Assembly (NCBI GenBank): GCA_965207985.1
Contig: CBDBND010000022.1
Location: forward strand, 53,512-117,511
Direction of reading: 5' to 3'
Origin: CBDBND01 sp965207985
Lineage (GTDB): Bacteria > Pseudomonadota > Alphaproteobacteria > Rhodospirillales > Rhodospirillaceae
DNA length: 64,000 nucleotides
The translations under genes and the position numbers were made by a program. Below, in pieces: positions 1 through 9,120 of the stretch (within the stretch, counting starts at the first letter, position 1; each line of letters starts with the position of its first letter). Below the pieces are notes generated by a model. That model did not search any database. It was not told where the DNA came from and saw only the letters and a list, made by a program, of their open reading frames with translations.

Positions 1-497
1 GTGGTCAGATCACAGAGTGGTTCGGCATTTCCGGGCAGATGGCCTATTCCAACGGGGTTATGAGGGACTACTCCAACTTCGGCTCCAACGAACGGGTCGG
101 TTTGGCGGCACCGGGTGTGGTCGCGTCGGATGGCAATCCTGTCCGCGGCCATCCGGAATGGACTGGCTCGTTGAGCCCGGTAATCACCGGCACGATGCTC
201 GATCGCGACTGGTTCATCCGGACCGACGTACTTTATACAAGCAAGTACTTCACCGATTATTCCAAGTACAACACCAATCCGTCCCGCATGGATGTGAACG
301 TCCGGGCCGGTATGACCCTGTACGAAGGAATGGATATTGAGCTCTACGGCAACAACATCTTCAACGATAAAACCTTGCCGACCACGGCCGGTACGACCAC
401 GGCGTTCAATCACGCCGCCGGCAATGCCGCCCGGAAGATCTTTTCGGGTATGCCGATTGCATTGGAATATGGCATTCGCTTGAAGGCCAGCTTCTAA
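1..497 (+). CDS. TonB-dependent receptor, C-terminal part (5' end outside window)
   Basis: The reading frame is open from base 3 and enters from outside the window, so only about 165 C-terminal residues are seen. They show alternating polar and aromatic residues typical of outer-membrane beta-strands, the motif YGNNIFND seen in the last strands of TonB-dependent receptors, and a terminal strand ending in phenylalanine (YGIRLKASF), the usual BAM recognition signal. The family imports siderophores, vitamin B12, sugars or other large ligands through the outer membrane with TonB energy. The substrate cannot be told from this piece. A strong hairpin follows at once. A second complete receptor starts 536 bases downstream, and the two are different genes. 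Confidence 0.85.
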   Translation, partial: GQITEWFGISGQMAYSNGVMRDYSNFGSNERVGLAAPGVVASDGNPVRGHPEWTGSLSPVITGTMLDRDWFIRTDVLYTSKYFTDYSKYNTNPSRMDVNVRAGMTLYEGMDIELYGNNIFNDKTLPTTAGTTTAFNHAAGNAARKIFSGMPIALEYGIRLKASF

Positions 498-514
498 GGC
501 TGACACCAGAACGT

Positions 515-552
515 AAATTGGAAGGCCGGTCTTCCGACCGGCCTTCCAATTT
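515..552 (+). terminator. Perfect hairpin terminator after the first receptor
   Basis: A 17-base arm at 515-531 is exactly complementary to 536-552 around a TTCC loop. Because the stem begins with AAA and ends with TTT, it can act in both directions. It lies 18 bases after the receptor stop codon. Confidence 0.85.
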
Positions 553-1032
553 AGTGCAACACCAAATTCGCTGACAAATCAAGTATTTGTCATTGCACTG
601 GGGCAAACTCGTCATTAAGGCCGGCGGCGATCCTCCCGACAGGCGCGCGGTTGCGGTAACGCAGGTCCTTGGCATCGGGGAGGCCGGTGGCACGCCGGGC
701 TCACGCTTACCGCGATCACGTGGATCTTCCGCGCATCGTAGGCGGCGTCCATGAGATCGTAGAGATTGACGACCCGTTCGGCGTTCGTCGCGGCCAGCAC
801 GGGCACACCTGCTGCACTTAACCTTCCGAACGCCATATGCCTCTGATATTTAATAATCTTTTCGGTAGGTCCGCCAATATGATGTTTTTGCAACATACTG
901 GCCAAAACGGGTAATGTGATTCCATTGGTCCATAGAAGTTGCCGCTGCCGGTGGTAAACTAATAAGGATCGCATTCCTTGATATCGGGCACGTGAAACGC
1001 ATCGCTCGGTCGAACACTTCTCGTGGGGTTTC
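553..1032. other. Intergenic stretch without a supported gene
   Basis: About 480 bases between two TonB-dependent receptor genes. Minus-strand frames over 590-830 look partly protein-like but do not connect into a recognisable gene. They may be the end of a decayed gene. A promoter for the receptor at 1033 should lie here, but no clear sigma-70 boxes were identified. Confidence 0.4.
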
Positions 1033-3258
1033 ATGTCTTTCCAAAAATCGCTTTCAGTCACTGCCGCGGCCTTGGCCATCGCCGCACCGCTAAGCCCTGT
1101 CACCGCGCAAACCATTTCTTTGGAAGAAATTGTGGTGACCGCTGAACGACGGGAACGAAACCTGCAAACCACACCCCTGGCGGTGACGGCCTTGTCCGAA
1201 CTGCAAATGGAACGCCGCAATATCACGGAAACCATCGACCTTGGCCGGCAAGTGCCTCTGTTGATTGCTTACAACAACGTTACGCTGGGCGCCTCACTCG
1301 CCTATTGGCTGCGTGGCATTGGTTCGACGGAATCTCTAGCCACCTTTGATCCGCCGGTTTTGACCTATGTGGATGAAGTTGCCAACCCCCGTCAGAACGC
1401 CAACAATCTTGAACTGGTAGAAATCGAACGAATGGAAATCCTGCGCGGCCCGCAAGGCACCCTGTTCGGCCGTAATACAACCGGTGGCGCGGTTAATATC
1501 GTCACCAAAAAACCGAACAACGAGTTCGAGGCCAAGGGTGAAATCGGCTATGGACGGTTTGACGAAATACGGGTGAAGGGCAGCGTCAATATCCCTATTA
1601 CTGACAAGTTTCTAACCAAATGGTCTGCATTTTATCTGGAAGACAATGGTTGGCAGAAAAGTGTCGTCAACGACGAGAACTTTAACTTTGCCGAACATTT
1701 TGGTCTTCGCGGCGCCATCCGTGTGCTTCCCGCAGATAACATCACCTGGGATATGTCGGTAAATTGGAGTACACAAGACCACCAGAATCTACAGTCCCCC
1801 GTGGACCCGGTGGCATCGAACACCAATCTTGCGGAAGGCAAACAGGGGCCTTGGCTATTCAACGGCAGCCCAAGATTCCAAGGCGTGTTTCTCAACAACT
1901 GCAAGACCGGAGATGAACCTCTAGATTGGGTGCGGAACAATTGTACGGCTAACGAAACCACCAGTTACGACATTTATTCCAACCTTATCATCGACATGGA
2001 CAGCTTCAGCATTGGTTTCATCACCGGCTACCGCAACCTCAATCACGACTTTGTTAGCCCTTTATTTGCTCGTACGCCTGAATTGCCACTGTCCAACGAC
2101 GGTGATCACAACATGTACAGCCAGGAGCTCAAGCTCACCGGTGACGCATTAGATGGCCGGCTCAGCTACGTCAGCGGTTTCTTCTATATGAAGGAAGACA
2201 ATCTCTCACGGTTTGAAACGTCGCTTATGTTTGCTCCGAATACGATACCCATCGTTCTTAATGACAACACAATGGAAAATGATACGGAAAGTTTTGCTTG
2301 GTATGCTCAGGGTGATTATGAGGTTGTCGATAACCTGACTTTCACCGCTGGCATACGATGGACCGATGAACGTAAACATATTCCGTTCTATTTCCACACC
2401 AATGACGCCGGCGTGACCTTCGATATCGACGATATCGTGGCAACAGGGACACCCGACAAAGTGACGGCGATCCAGTGGACCCCCCGGTTTGTACTGCAAT
2501 ACCAGATCAACGACGACATGATGGTCTTCGCGTCTGCGACCCGAGGCTTCAAGTCCGGCGGATGGAACGGCCGCGCTGGCCAGGCTCGCCTCATGACACG
2601 GTTCGAAGAAGAAACCGTATGGTCCTATGAAATCGGCACCCGCTCCGAATGGCTCGATAACCGACTCCGGTTCAACGCCACCCTCTTTGATGTCACCTAC
2701 AGCGAACTGCAGTTGCCATCGCTGGCATTCCAGCCAGCGCCGGGTGAAGCGCCTACCTTCGTCAACAACAATGCCGGTGAGCTGAATGTGCGGGGTGCCG
2801 AACTCGAAGTTTCCGCGGTGCTAGCCGAAGGCCTGAATGTGTACACTAACATTGGTCTCCAGGATGCTAAGTACAATGAAATCACCCCGGGAGCCCGAGC
2901 CAGCGGTTTTATCCTCGGTGTGACGGTTCCTCAGCGAGCTCCAGAGTACACGATCCAGGCTGGGTTCGACTATTCAACCTATATGGACAATCTTACCGGC
3001 GACCTGACTTTTGCCGCCGATTTTCAGGTCACCGATGACTACTGGATGTCAGGTCAAAACCCGCCGGATTCCTTCAATGACGGGTTTGAAACAGTCAACG
3101 CGTCTATCAGTTGGGATCATGAGGACGGCACTTGGGGCATACAGTTCGGGTGCAAGAACTGTCTCGACGAGCGGTATGTAACCACCGACTTCCTCGATGC
3201 GCGGTTCATCGGCGATCCTTTGCGCTGGAGTATCCGGTTCAAATACGCGTTCAATTAA
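1033..3258 (+). CDS. TonB-dependent receptor
   Basis: A complete 741-residue outer-membrane receptor. Residues 1-25 form a signal peptide ending in VTAQ. A TonB-box-like and plug start follows (EEIVVTAERRERNLQTTPLAV, residues about 31-51), with the plug motif ILRGPQGTLFGRNTTGGAVNIVTK near 136-159. A beta-barrel occupies the rest, and the last residues are RFKYAFN. The style (LQTTPLAVTAL, FNVTYSEL-like strands) matches receptors annotated for sugars, siderophores or unknown ligands in marine and freshwater proteobacteria. The ligand is not predictable. The start at 1033 fits the signal peptide, although the ribosome site is weak. The gene is less GC-rich than the sterol cluster. Confidence 0.93.
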   Translation: MSFQKSLSVTAAALAIAAPLSPVTAQTISLEEIVVTAERRERNLQTTPLAVTALSELQMERRNITETIDLGRQVPLLIAYNNVTLGASLAYWLRGIGSTESLATFDPPVLTYVDEVANPRQNANNLELVEIERMEILRGPQGTLFGRNTTGGAVNIVTKKPNNEFEAKGEIGYGRFDEIRVKGSVNIPITDKFLTKWSAFYLEDNGWQKSVVNDENFNFAEHFGLRGAIRVLPADNITWDMSVNWSTQDHQNLQSPVDPVASNTNLAEGKQGPWLFNGSPRFQGVFLNNCKTGDEPLDWVRNNCTANETTSYDIYSNLIIDMDSFSIGFITGYRNLNHDFVSPLFARTPELPLSNDGDHNMYSQELKLTGDALDGRLSYVSGFFYMKEDNLSRFETSLMFAPNTIPIVLNDNTMENDTESFAWYAQGDYEVVDNLTFTAGIRWTDERKHIPFYFHTNDAGVTFDIDDIVATGTPDKVTAIQWTPRFVLQYQINDDMMVFASATRGFKSGGWNGRAGQARLMTRFEEETVWSYEIGTRSEWLDNRLRFNATLFDVTYSELQLPSLAFQPAPGEAPTFVNNNAGELNVRGAELEVSAVLAEGLNVYTNIGLQDAKYNEITPGARASGFILGVTVPQRAPEYTIQAGFDYSTYMDNLTGDLTFAADFQVTDDYWMSGQNPPDSFNDGFETVNASISWDHEDGTWGIQFGCKNCLDERYVTTDFLDARFIGDPLRWSIRFKYAFN

Positions 3259-3452
3259 TCTGTCCGCTGGTATTGTCAGATTAACTAACGCTGAGCAGGA
3301 AGAACCCATAATAGCAGACCCCCAGGCAGCAAGTTGCCTCCAATCAGCCAGGGGCATTGTCAGATTAAGTATGCTTGGTCGTCTTTTCCCGTCCCCCTTC
3401 TTGGATCTGGGGCCACACAAACCCTGGGCTTTTTGATCAAATTCCCTTTCGT
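3259..3452. other. Intergenic IS debris with a short repeated phrase
   Basis: No gene is seen. The phrase ATTGTCAGATTAA occurs at about 3275 and 3357, and a near copy (ATTGTCAGACTAA) lies at about 62658 at the far side of the window. This suggests remains of one mobile element at several sites. Confidence 0.35.
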
Positions 3453-3641
3453 TTACCTTATCCGCCGGTACTCGTGATAAAGTCTACCCAAGCCATCCAT
3501 CGCCTGGCGCTTCCATGTGCTGATCTGATTGGGGTGAACCTTGTAGCGCGCCGCGATCTCCTGGATCGCACGGTCGCCACGTCGCGCCTTCAGCGCATTA
3601 TTCACGTTGAACTCGGGCGTAAACTTCCGTCGCTTCGTCAT
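3453..3641 (-). pseudogene. IS3-family transposase OrfA, truncated
   Basis: A 62-residue reading frame begins MTKRRKFTPEF and contains IQEIAARYKVHPNQISTWK. This is the helix-turn-helix N-terminus of IS3/IS911-type OrfA proteins, which are normally about 90-100 residues. The frame stops after only about 50 family-like residues and no OrfB follows, so this is a dead fragment. Confidence 0.8.
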
Positions 3642-3699
3642 CTCGTATTCCTCCGTAACCGGTGAAATATGAAGCGGTTAGTGTGCAGGATGCGTAGCC

Positions 3700-3945
3700 A
3701 TGTACATCGAATCCGTCCCCAACCGATCCTCCCCGCCCGCCACCTGCTCCGCGAGTCCTATCGCCAAGCCGGCAAGGTCAAGAAGCGCACCCTCGCCAAC
3801 CTCTCCAGCTGGCCACCCGCTCTCGTCGAGGGAGTCCGCATCCTGCTCAAGGGCGGCACCGCGGTGCCGAGCCTCGATGAAGCCTTCGACATCGTCCGCT
3901 CTCTGCCCTGTGGCCATGTCGACGCGGTGCTGGGAACGGTGAAGA
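3700..3945 (+). pseudogene. IS1634-like transposase, N-terminal part, frameshifted and split by IS256
   Basis: The start MYIESVPNRSSPPA is followed, after a frame change near 3735, by LLRESYRQAGKVKKRTLANLS and DEAFDIVRSLPCGHVDAVLGTV. This is the conserved N-terminus of IS1634-type (IS4 superfamily) transposases. The frame is cut at 3945 by an IS256 element and resumes after it at 6817 with KKLGLDKLIDPRPS, which restores the family consensus. The gene is therefore inactive twice over. Confidence 0.75.
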
Positions 3946-4175
3946 GGTAGTGTCCAGAATCTTTCGCACTTTTTGTATTGGGCTGGTGGCTGATTTGGTC
4001 AGGCCGTGTTCCTTTGCTGCGTGAGTAGATTCATATTCATGTATCGTTTTAGGGACCATTTGCTTCCGGCTATGTGTCTTAACCTTGCTGCAGCCAAGTT
4101 GAGCGCCGATTGACCGTCAGGGAACGCTCCGACTACGCGGGTACGGCGTCTGATTTCGCGCATGATTCGCTCTAG

Positions 4176-5693
4176 CAGGCTGCTGAAAAAGTCTTCCTTT
4201 TGAGGCTTTGGAATGATTCTTTCTCTTTGTTGATTGCATGGAGGAAGTAATGCGTGGAGGCGACGATCGGACGGAGGGTCTTTTTTCTTATGTGAGCTGC
4301 GAGGCTCGTGTTCCGGCGACGCATCCGCTTCGCCTGATCCGTGGGCTGGTTGATGAGGCGCTGGAGCTTATGTCGCCGGATTTCGAGGGGTTGTATTCGA
4401 AGATCGGGCGTCCCTCGATCCCGCCGGAGAAGCTGTTGCGTGCGCTCCTGTTACAGGCCTTTTACTCAATCCGCTCGGAACGTCAGCTGATGGAGCAGAT
4501 GGATTACAACCTGTTGTTCCGTTGGTTCGTCGGATTGTCGATGGACAGTGCGGTGTGGGATGCGACGACGTTCAGCAAGAACCGCGACCGGCTGCTGGAT
4601 GGAGAGGTTGCGCGGAGGTTCCTGGCGGTGGTTGTGGAGCAGGCGCGTCGGCGCGGCCTGCTGTCGGACGATCACTTTTCCGTGGACGGGACGCTGATCG
4701 AGGCCTGGGCGTCGATCAAGAGCTTCCGCCCCAAGGACGGCGGCGACGAGCCGCCGGGGCCGGGGCGCAACTCGGAGAGGACCTTCCACGGCGAGAAGCG
4801 GTCCAACGAGACCCATGCCTCGACGACCGATCCCGACGCCCGGCTGTACCGCAAGGGGAATGGCCAGTCCTCGCGTATGGCCTTCATGGGCCACGTGTTA
4901 ATGGAGAACCGCAACGGGCTCCTGGTCGGGGCCTGCCTGACCCGGGCCACCGGCACGGCGGAACGCGAAGCCGCCCTGGCGCTTCTCGATGCCCATCGCC
5001 CGGGACGGCGGCGGATCACGCTGGGCGCGGACAAGGCCTATGACGTGGCGGCCTACGTCGAGGCCTTGCGGGCGCGTCGGATCACCCCGCACATCGCCCG
5101 CGACGACCATGTAACCAAGACCGGCAAGCGGCGGCGCACCTCCATTGACGGCCGCACCATGCGCCATTCCGGCTACGCCGCCAGCCTGCGCATCCGCAAG
5201 CGCATCGAGGAGAGCTTCGGCTGGATCAAGACCACCGGCGGGCTGGCCAAGACCCGGCACAAGGGCATCAAAAGGGTCGGCTGGATGTTCGAACTGACCG
5301 CCGCCGCCTACAACCTGGTCAGGCTCCCCAAGCTGCTGGCGGAGCCCGTGCCATGACGGCACCGGTGGCCTGCCAGCTGATCGGCCGGTGGCGGATCGTC
5401 GAGGCCAACCTGTGGGACCGCGGCTATCTCGACCTCGACGGGCCCGCCGTGCTGGTCATTCGCGAAGATGGTCACGGCGAGATCGCCTTCGGCGCTCTGA
5501 ACGCCAGCCTCGACCTGGAATACGGCCGATCCATCGTGTTCTTCACCTGGGCCGGCTTCGACGAGATGGACGAAGTCAACGGTTCAGGATCGGCCGAACT
5601 CCTCGACGACGGATCGTTGGAGATTGAGTTCGCCTATCATCTCGGCGATAAGGCCACCCTCAAAGCCGAACCAGCCACTTTTTCAGCAGCCTG
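4176..5693. mobile_element. IS5-like insertion sequence with passenger gene
   Basis: Terminal inverted repeats of 17 bases start CAGGCTGCTGAAAAAGT at 4176-4192, with the exact complement at 5677-5693. The target duplication CTAG is at 4172-4175 and 5694-5697. The element carries a complete transposase and a small downstream gene and looks intact. Confidence 0.92.
4250..5356 (+). CDS. IS5-superfamily transposase
   Basis: A 368-residue transposase. The N-terminal DUF772-type region contains IGRPSIPPEKLLRALLLQ and YSIRSERQLMEQMDYNLLFRW. The catalytic core includes FSVDGTLIEAWAS (first Asp), GADKAYD (second Asp) and RKRIEESFGWIK (Glu). All three acidic residues of the DDE triad are therefore present and the enzyme may be active. 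The ATG at 4250 is preferred over 4238 because GGAGG lies just before it. The end overlaps the next gene by four bases. Confidence 0.9.
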   Translation: MRGGDDRTEGLFSYVSCEARVPATHPLRLIRGLVDEALELMSPDFEGLYSKIGRPSIPPEKLLRALLLQAFYSIRSERQLMEQMDYNLLFRWFVGLSMDSAVWDATTFSKNRDRLLDGEVARRFLAVVVEQARRRGLLSDDHFSVDGTLIEAWASIKSFRPKDGGDEPPGPGRNSERTFHGEKRSNETHASTTDPDARLYRKGNGQSSRMAFMGHVLMENRNGLLVGACLTRATGTAEREAALALLDAHRPGRRRITLGADKAYDVAAYVEALRARRITPHIARDDHVTKTGKRRRTSIDGRTMRHSGYAASLRIRKRIEESFGWIKTTGGLAKTRHKGIKRVGWMFELTAAAYNLVRLPKLLAEPVP

Positions 5694-5697
5694 CTAG
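5353..5697 (+). CDS. Hypothetical passenger protein of the IS5-like element
   Basis: A 114-residue protein of unknown function starts at an ATGA overlap with the transposase stop, so the two are probably translated together. It is acidic, rich in beta-forming segments (CQLIGRWRIVEANLWDRGYL, DGHGEIAFGAL) and resembles a small lipocalin-like fold by eye only. Its last residues (FSAAC) are encoded by the right terminal repeat and the stop uses the target duplication, so the final codons depend on the insertion site. No function is claimed. Confidence 0.6.
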   Translation: MTAPVACQLIGRWRIVEANLWDRGYLDLDGPAVLVIREDGHGEIAFGALNASLDLEYGRSIVFFTWAGFDEMDEVNGSGSAELLDDGSLEIEFAYHLGDKATLKAEPATFSAAC

Positions 5698-6816
5698 TGG
5701 ATTGTTGGTCTTGAGCTTGATCCAGTGCTGGTCAGGGAAAGCATAGAAACTGAAAGTCTCTTCAATGTGGCTCTCGACCAACTCGGCTGCCGTGGTCAGC
5801 TTAGTGCTCTTGAGAGAGAAGATAACGTCCTCGGCTTTCCTGGTCGCGGCCTCTCGGCTCTCCTGGGCGTGGATAGCTTTCAGCATGTGGGCAACTTCGC
5901 GCACTTTGGTCGAAGGAACATGGCTGAAGATGTTGCGGTAGAAATGGACGACGCAGCGTTGCCAGCGGGCCTTGGGGCAGACCTCCGCTATACTCTCTAC
6001 CAAACCCAGACAGGCGTCAGAGATAACCAACTGGACGCCTGACAGCCCGCGCGCCTTGAGATGCTTAAGGAATGCGCCCCATCCCGCCTTATCCTCCTTG
6101 GCACCCTCAACGATGCCCAAGATCTCGCGGAAGCCCTCCTGGTTGACGCCGATCGCCACCAATAGCGAAACATTACGCACTTCGCCGGCCCAACTGCGCT
6201 TAAGGACGATGCCGTCCACATACACATAGGGATGATCGCCCGCAATCGGCTTATTGCGCCAAGCGTCGATCTGCTCATAGATTTTCTTGTGAAGGTTCGA
6301 GACGGTTCCTGGCGAAACCCGCGTGCCCCACAACGCCTCGGTGATGTCCTCCACACGCCGTACCGAAACACCGGCCAGATACATCTCCATCAAGGCCTCT
6401 TCGACCGATGCCTCCCGACGCCGGTAACGCTCGATGATCGCCGTCTCAAAGGTCTGACGGCGCAGCTTGGGAACCTTCAGAGAAACCTCGCCAGCCCGTG
6501 TCTGAAGCTTCCTCTCGTAACTGCCGGCCCGCGTATCGCGACGGGCCTCACTGCGTTCGTAGCGCTCAGCATTGCAGAGCCGGTCCGCTTCGGCGTCCAA
6601 TAGCGCGTTCAGGGTCTCCTCAACACTGCCCCGCACTACCTTGCCCAGGTGATCCTGTATACGTTCGTCATCAATCCGTATGACGTGCGACAATGCCTTC
6701 GTGTTATCCTTTTCCATGGTGGCTCCTTCCTTCTGGAGTGGCTGATTGAACAAAACCAACCTAACCAGACCCGGAGCCACCAACCCCAAAAATGTGCGAA
6801 AGATCTTTTACGTTAT

Positions 6817-7117
6817 CGGTGAAGAAGCTCGGTCTCGACAAGCTGATCGATCCCAGACCGTCGGCGAGAACCGACGGGCTGAAGGAGAGCCTGCTCGGTG
6901 AACCGGGCTTCGACCGGGTGACGGTGATTGAGGCGGACGGAGAGTTCCGCAGTGTCGGCCGGCTGTTCGAAGGGCTGTCGTTCCAGGCCGAGGGAATGGA
7001 CCTGGTCCTGACCTTCCGCATGCGCACCGCCTATGACGACATCCTCGCCGACGGGCTCAAGCGCCGCCATTCGGTGCAACAGATCATCGCCGCGCTGCTC
7101 AAGGCCGAGATCGCCGA
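6817..7117 (+). pseudogene. Continuation of IS1634-like transposase fused to an unknown fragment
   Basis: The first residues (VKKLGLDKLIDPRPS) continue the transposase cut at 3945. From about 6860 the sequence (GLKESLLGEPGF, RMRTAYDDILADGLKRRHSV) no longer looks like that family and was not recognised. The open frame then runs straight into an IS630 end at about 7118. This is composite debris rather than a working gene. Confidence 0.5.
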
Positions 7118-7264
7118 CAAGCCCTCTTCGATGTATTGTTGGAAACGCGCTCGAAGCGCTGATGGTAGTGCTGCTGGCATGGAAAATCCTCCCGAATTAA
7201 GGAGGAATCACAATTCGCAAAGATTGGGAAGACCATCGATTCAACATTCAAAATCGACGCTTTA
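7118..7264. mobile_element. Solo end fragment of an IS630 element
   Basis: About 145 bases match by eye the right end of the IS630 copy at 57184-58240, including the transposase start region on the minus strand and the terminal CGACGCTTTA. The rest of the element is missing. Confidence 0.85.
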
Positions 7265-7299
7265 GAGTGACGGCACTATTGAGGTTCTGTCGGAGTGCA

Positions 7300-8235
7300 T
7301 CAGACCGGTGTTCTCCCCCATCGCACCCATCCGGAACCTTCGTGCCCGAAACTGAAGGCTTCCGGGTGCAGCATTTCCGCAAGTATTTCCGCTGATTCCA
7401 CAACCCGGGGCCCCGGGCGGTTGAAATACTGCTTGCCGTCAGTAACGAACACGCGCCCTGTCTGCACTGCCGATAGCCGCGGCCACTCGGGGCGAGATGT
7501 TAATCCAGGCATTTCCTGTATCGACCGGGGAATGTCGAACCCGCATGGCATTATTGCCACCACATCCGGGTCTCTGGCCGCCAACTCTCCGATATCCAAA
7601 TAGCCTGAATGGCGGCCCGCCTCACCCATCATCACAACGCCACCCGATATATTCACCAACTCTGGCAACCAATTTTCGGCGTGCATTAAAGGATCGATCC
7701 ACTCTATGCAAGCGATCGAAGGCCGTGTCGCACAGGACTCTGCAGTGCTGCGGATCGCTTCCAGGCGTTCATTCAAGCTGCCCACCAATCTCTCACCTTG
7801 AGCCGTTGTCTCAAGCGTATCGGCTACTGTGACAATATCCTGCCAGATATCACGCAAGGCCATTGGTTCCAATGCGACTATCTTTGGACGGGAGTTGACC
7901 AGTTCGCTAACCGCGCGTTCCACATCGGCAAGAGTTACCGCGCAGACCTCACATTGTGTCTGAGTAATGATCACCGTCGGCGCTAGGCGATCAAGCAAAT
8001 CGGCATCCACCCGATAAACCGATAACGCGTCTGAAACGATCGTCCGTACCTGCGTATCAATCAAACGGCTCGGCGCTTTGACATCTATGTTTGACGAGGA
8101 ACAAACCGGCACACGGGCGACAGAAGCGGGGAAATCACACTCGTGGGAGCGACCAACAAGCTGCTCCTCGAAACCCAGTGCCGAGACGATCTCAGTAGCG
8201 CTGGCAATCAGCGATACGATCCGGTGCTCCGGCAT
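7300..8235 (-). CDS. BtuF-like cobalamin-binding protein
   Basis: A 311-residue protein of the periplasmic-binding-protein-like BtuF/FecB family. The start MPEHRIVSLIASATEIVSALG and the LVGRSHECDFP motif are diagnostic of the cobalamin-binding group. TQTQCEVCAV and IACIEWIDPLMHAENWLPEL also fit. There is no signal peptide, as in many members of this subgroup, so either it acts inside the cell or the start is elsewhere. It is followed downstream only by transposon debris. Upstream, ten bases away and on the same strand, is a DUF6580 membrane protein. Together they suggest corrinoid uptake or salvage. Confidence 0.8.
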   Translation of the reverse strand: MPEHRIVSLIASATEIVSALGFEEQLVGRSHECDFPASVARVPVCSSSNIDVKAPSRLIDTQVRTIVSDALSVYRVDADLLDRLAPTVIITQTQCEVCAVTLADVERAVSELVNSRPKIVALEPMALRDIWQDIVTVADTLETTAQGERLVGSLNERLEAIRSTAESCATRPSIACIEWIDPLMHAENWLPELVNISGGVVMMGEAGRHSGYLDIGELAARDPDVVAIMPCGFDIPRSIQEMPGLTSRPEWPRLSAVQTGRVFVTDGKQYFNRPGPRVVESAEILAEMLHPEAFSFGHEGSGWVRWGRTPV

Positions 8236-8244
8236 TGATGTGAA

Positions 8245-8838
8245 TTATGCCACCCGGCCCATGGTCATGGGCAGAGGATCGCGCAATGACACCCGGCTGA
8301 ACAACAACGGCAGAAATGCCGCCATGCTGATAAGCGTATTGCGGAAGAACGGTATGGCCTGTACATAGCATTCAATCAGCCCGGGCAAAGTCTGCGGGTA
8401 ACGTAGCCCATCACCAAATGCCCACACGCCGAAATTCGACACAACGAAGAAGGCAACTGCTGAGCCCAAACCCGTTGCGGCAATTCTCGGCCACGAGCGC
8501 TGCAAGCGTAGGAGAAATCCGCAGGTGACCACAATGGCAACAGACAGATACACAATCGGCTGGCTGGGGTAAAACGCCCAATCCACCCTGCCGGTAACTA
8601 GCCAAATGCCGAGGTCCCCAGCGATATAGACCGCTAGTGGCAACAAGTAAGCCATCCCCTGGTTGGCAAAGCAGGCAGCGCCGAATATACACAGCGGCAA
8701 AATCGGCGAGAAATTCCAAGGGTAAAGGGTGTTTTCCGGATCAATGGGTATGCCAAAACTGTGAAGCAGATATGGCGCAAGTCGAAAACCAACAGCAATG
8801 ATGATCACCGCAATCAGAGTGGATATTCTTGGATGCAT
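8245..8838 (-). CDS. DUF6580-type integral membrane protein
   Basis: A 197-residue protein with about five to six hydrophobic helices. The start MHPRISTLIAVIIIAVGFRL, the segment YPWNFSPILPLCIFGAACF and the end LPLLFSRV fit DUF6580, a family often described as ECF-transporter-S-component-like. The position between a BtuF-like protein and a PP-loop ATPase fragment suggests a part in cobalamin or precursor transport, but this is inference from neighbours. No B12 riboswitch was recognised in front of it. Confidence 0.6.
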   Translation of the reverse strand: MHPRISTLIAVIIIAVGFRLAPYLLHSFGIPIDPENTLYPWNFSPILPLCIFGAACFANQGMAYLLPLAVYIAGDLGIWLVTGRVDWAFYPSQPIVYLSVAIVVTCGFLLRLQRSWPRIAATGLGSAVAFFVVSNFGVWAFGDGLRYPQTLPGLIECYVQAIPFFRNTLISMAAFLPLLFSRVSLRDPLPMTMGRVA

Positions 8839-8891
8839 GATTGCGAAGCTCCTGCTACTGCGCTTCAGTGGCGCTCTTTGGGATCAAAAGG

Positions 8892-9120
8892 CTATGGTAA
8901 GAGATCGTAATACACAAAGCCATCTCTTTCCACGCCTGCACCACCGATAAAGTCGACCGGCTGAGAGAAAATTGGCCCATCATGGACGAAAGTGTGAAAT
9001 TCACCGTTTTCACCACAAGGGTCGACGTGGCCTGGCAGGTCGGCCAGAAACGCATCATCAAACCGGCGCCCGGCAAAGGACGCATCAAGCGCCTTCAAAT
9101 CAACGCAGACACCGCGACGG
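8892..9120 (-). pseudogene. PP-loop ATPase (Dph6/COG2102-like), C-terminal fragment
   Basis: The frame GVCVDLKALDASFAGRRF, PCGENGEFHTFVHDGPIF, VERDGFVYYDLL is the conserved C-terminus of the DUF71/diphthine-ammonia-ligase-like ATPases. The N-terminal two thirds, including the PP-loop, are missing and the sequence before about 9120 is mobile-element debris. In other bacteria this family is found beside BtuF-like genes, which fits its position as the first gene of a broken three-gene set. Confidence 0.65.

Larger units (their letters stand above)
3999..6717 (-). pseudogene. IS256-family (mutator) transposase, split by insertion
   Basis: The 5' part (6717 to 5698) starts MEKDNTKALSHVIRID after a strong AGGAAGGAG ribosome site. 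It carries the mutator-type DDE features, including VYVDGIVLKRSW, LVISDACLGL and the WQRCVVHFYRNI region, and then runs to KTNNPL. The 3' part (4171 to 3999) continues exactly with ERIMREIRRRTRVVGAFPDG and ends at a TGA at 3999-4001. Removing the IS5-like element and one copy of its CTAG duplication restores a single open frame, so the insertion is recent. Confidence 0.9.
3946..6816. mobile_element. IS256-family element, itself interrupted by an IS5-like element
   Basis: The element is bounded by a 9-base direct repeat CGGTGAAGA at 3937-3945 and 6817-6825, a size usual for IS256. Related inverted ends contain TCTTTCGCAC at both termini. It sits inside an IS1634-like transposase gene. Its own transposase gene (minus strand) is split by the insertion at 4176-5693. 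Confidence 0.85.

Noticed and set aside
590..830. Minus-strand remnant vaguely like the end of the ZapE/AFG1 ATPase
   Set aside because: Only a short stretch (NAERVVNLYDLMDAAYDARK) is suggestive and it continues in no consistent frame, so a family call is not supported.
8839..8960. Possible cobalamin riboswitch before the DUF6580 gene
   Set aside because: A GCCACTG box is present on the minus strand, but the rest of the B12 core is missing and the region is coding for the PP-loop ATPase fragment.
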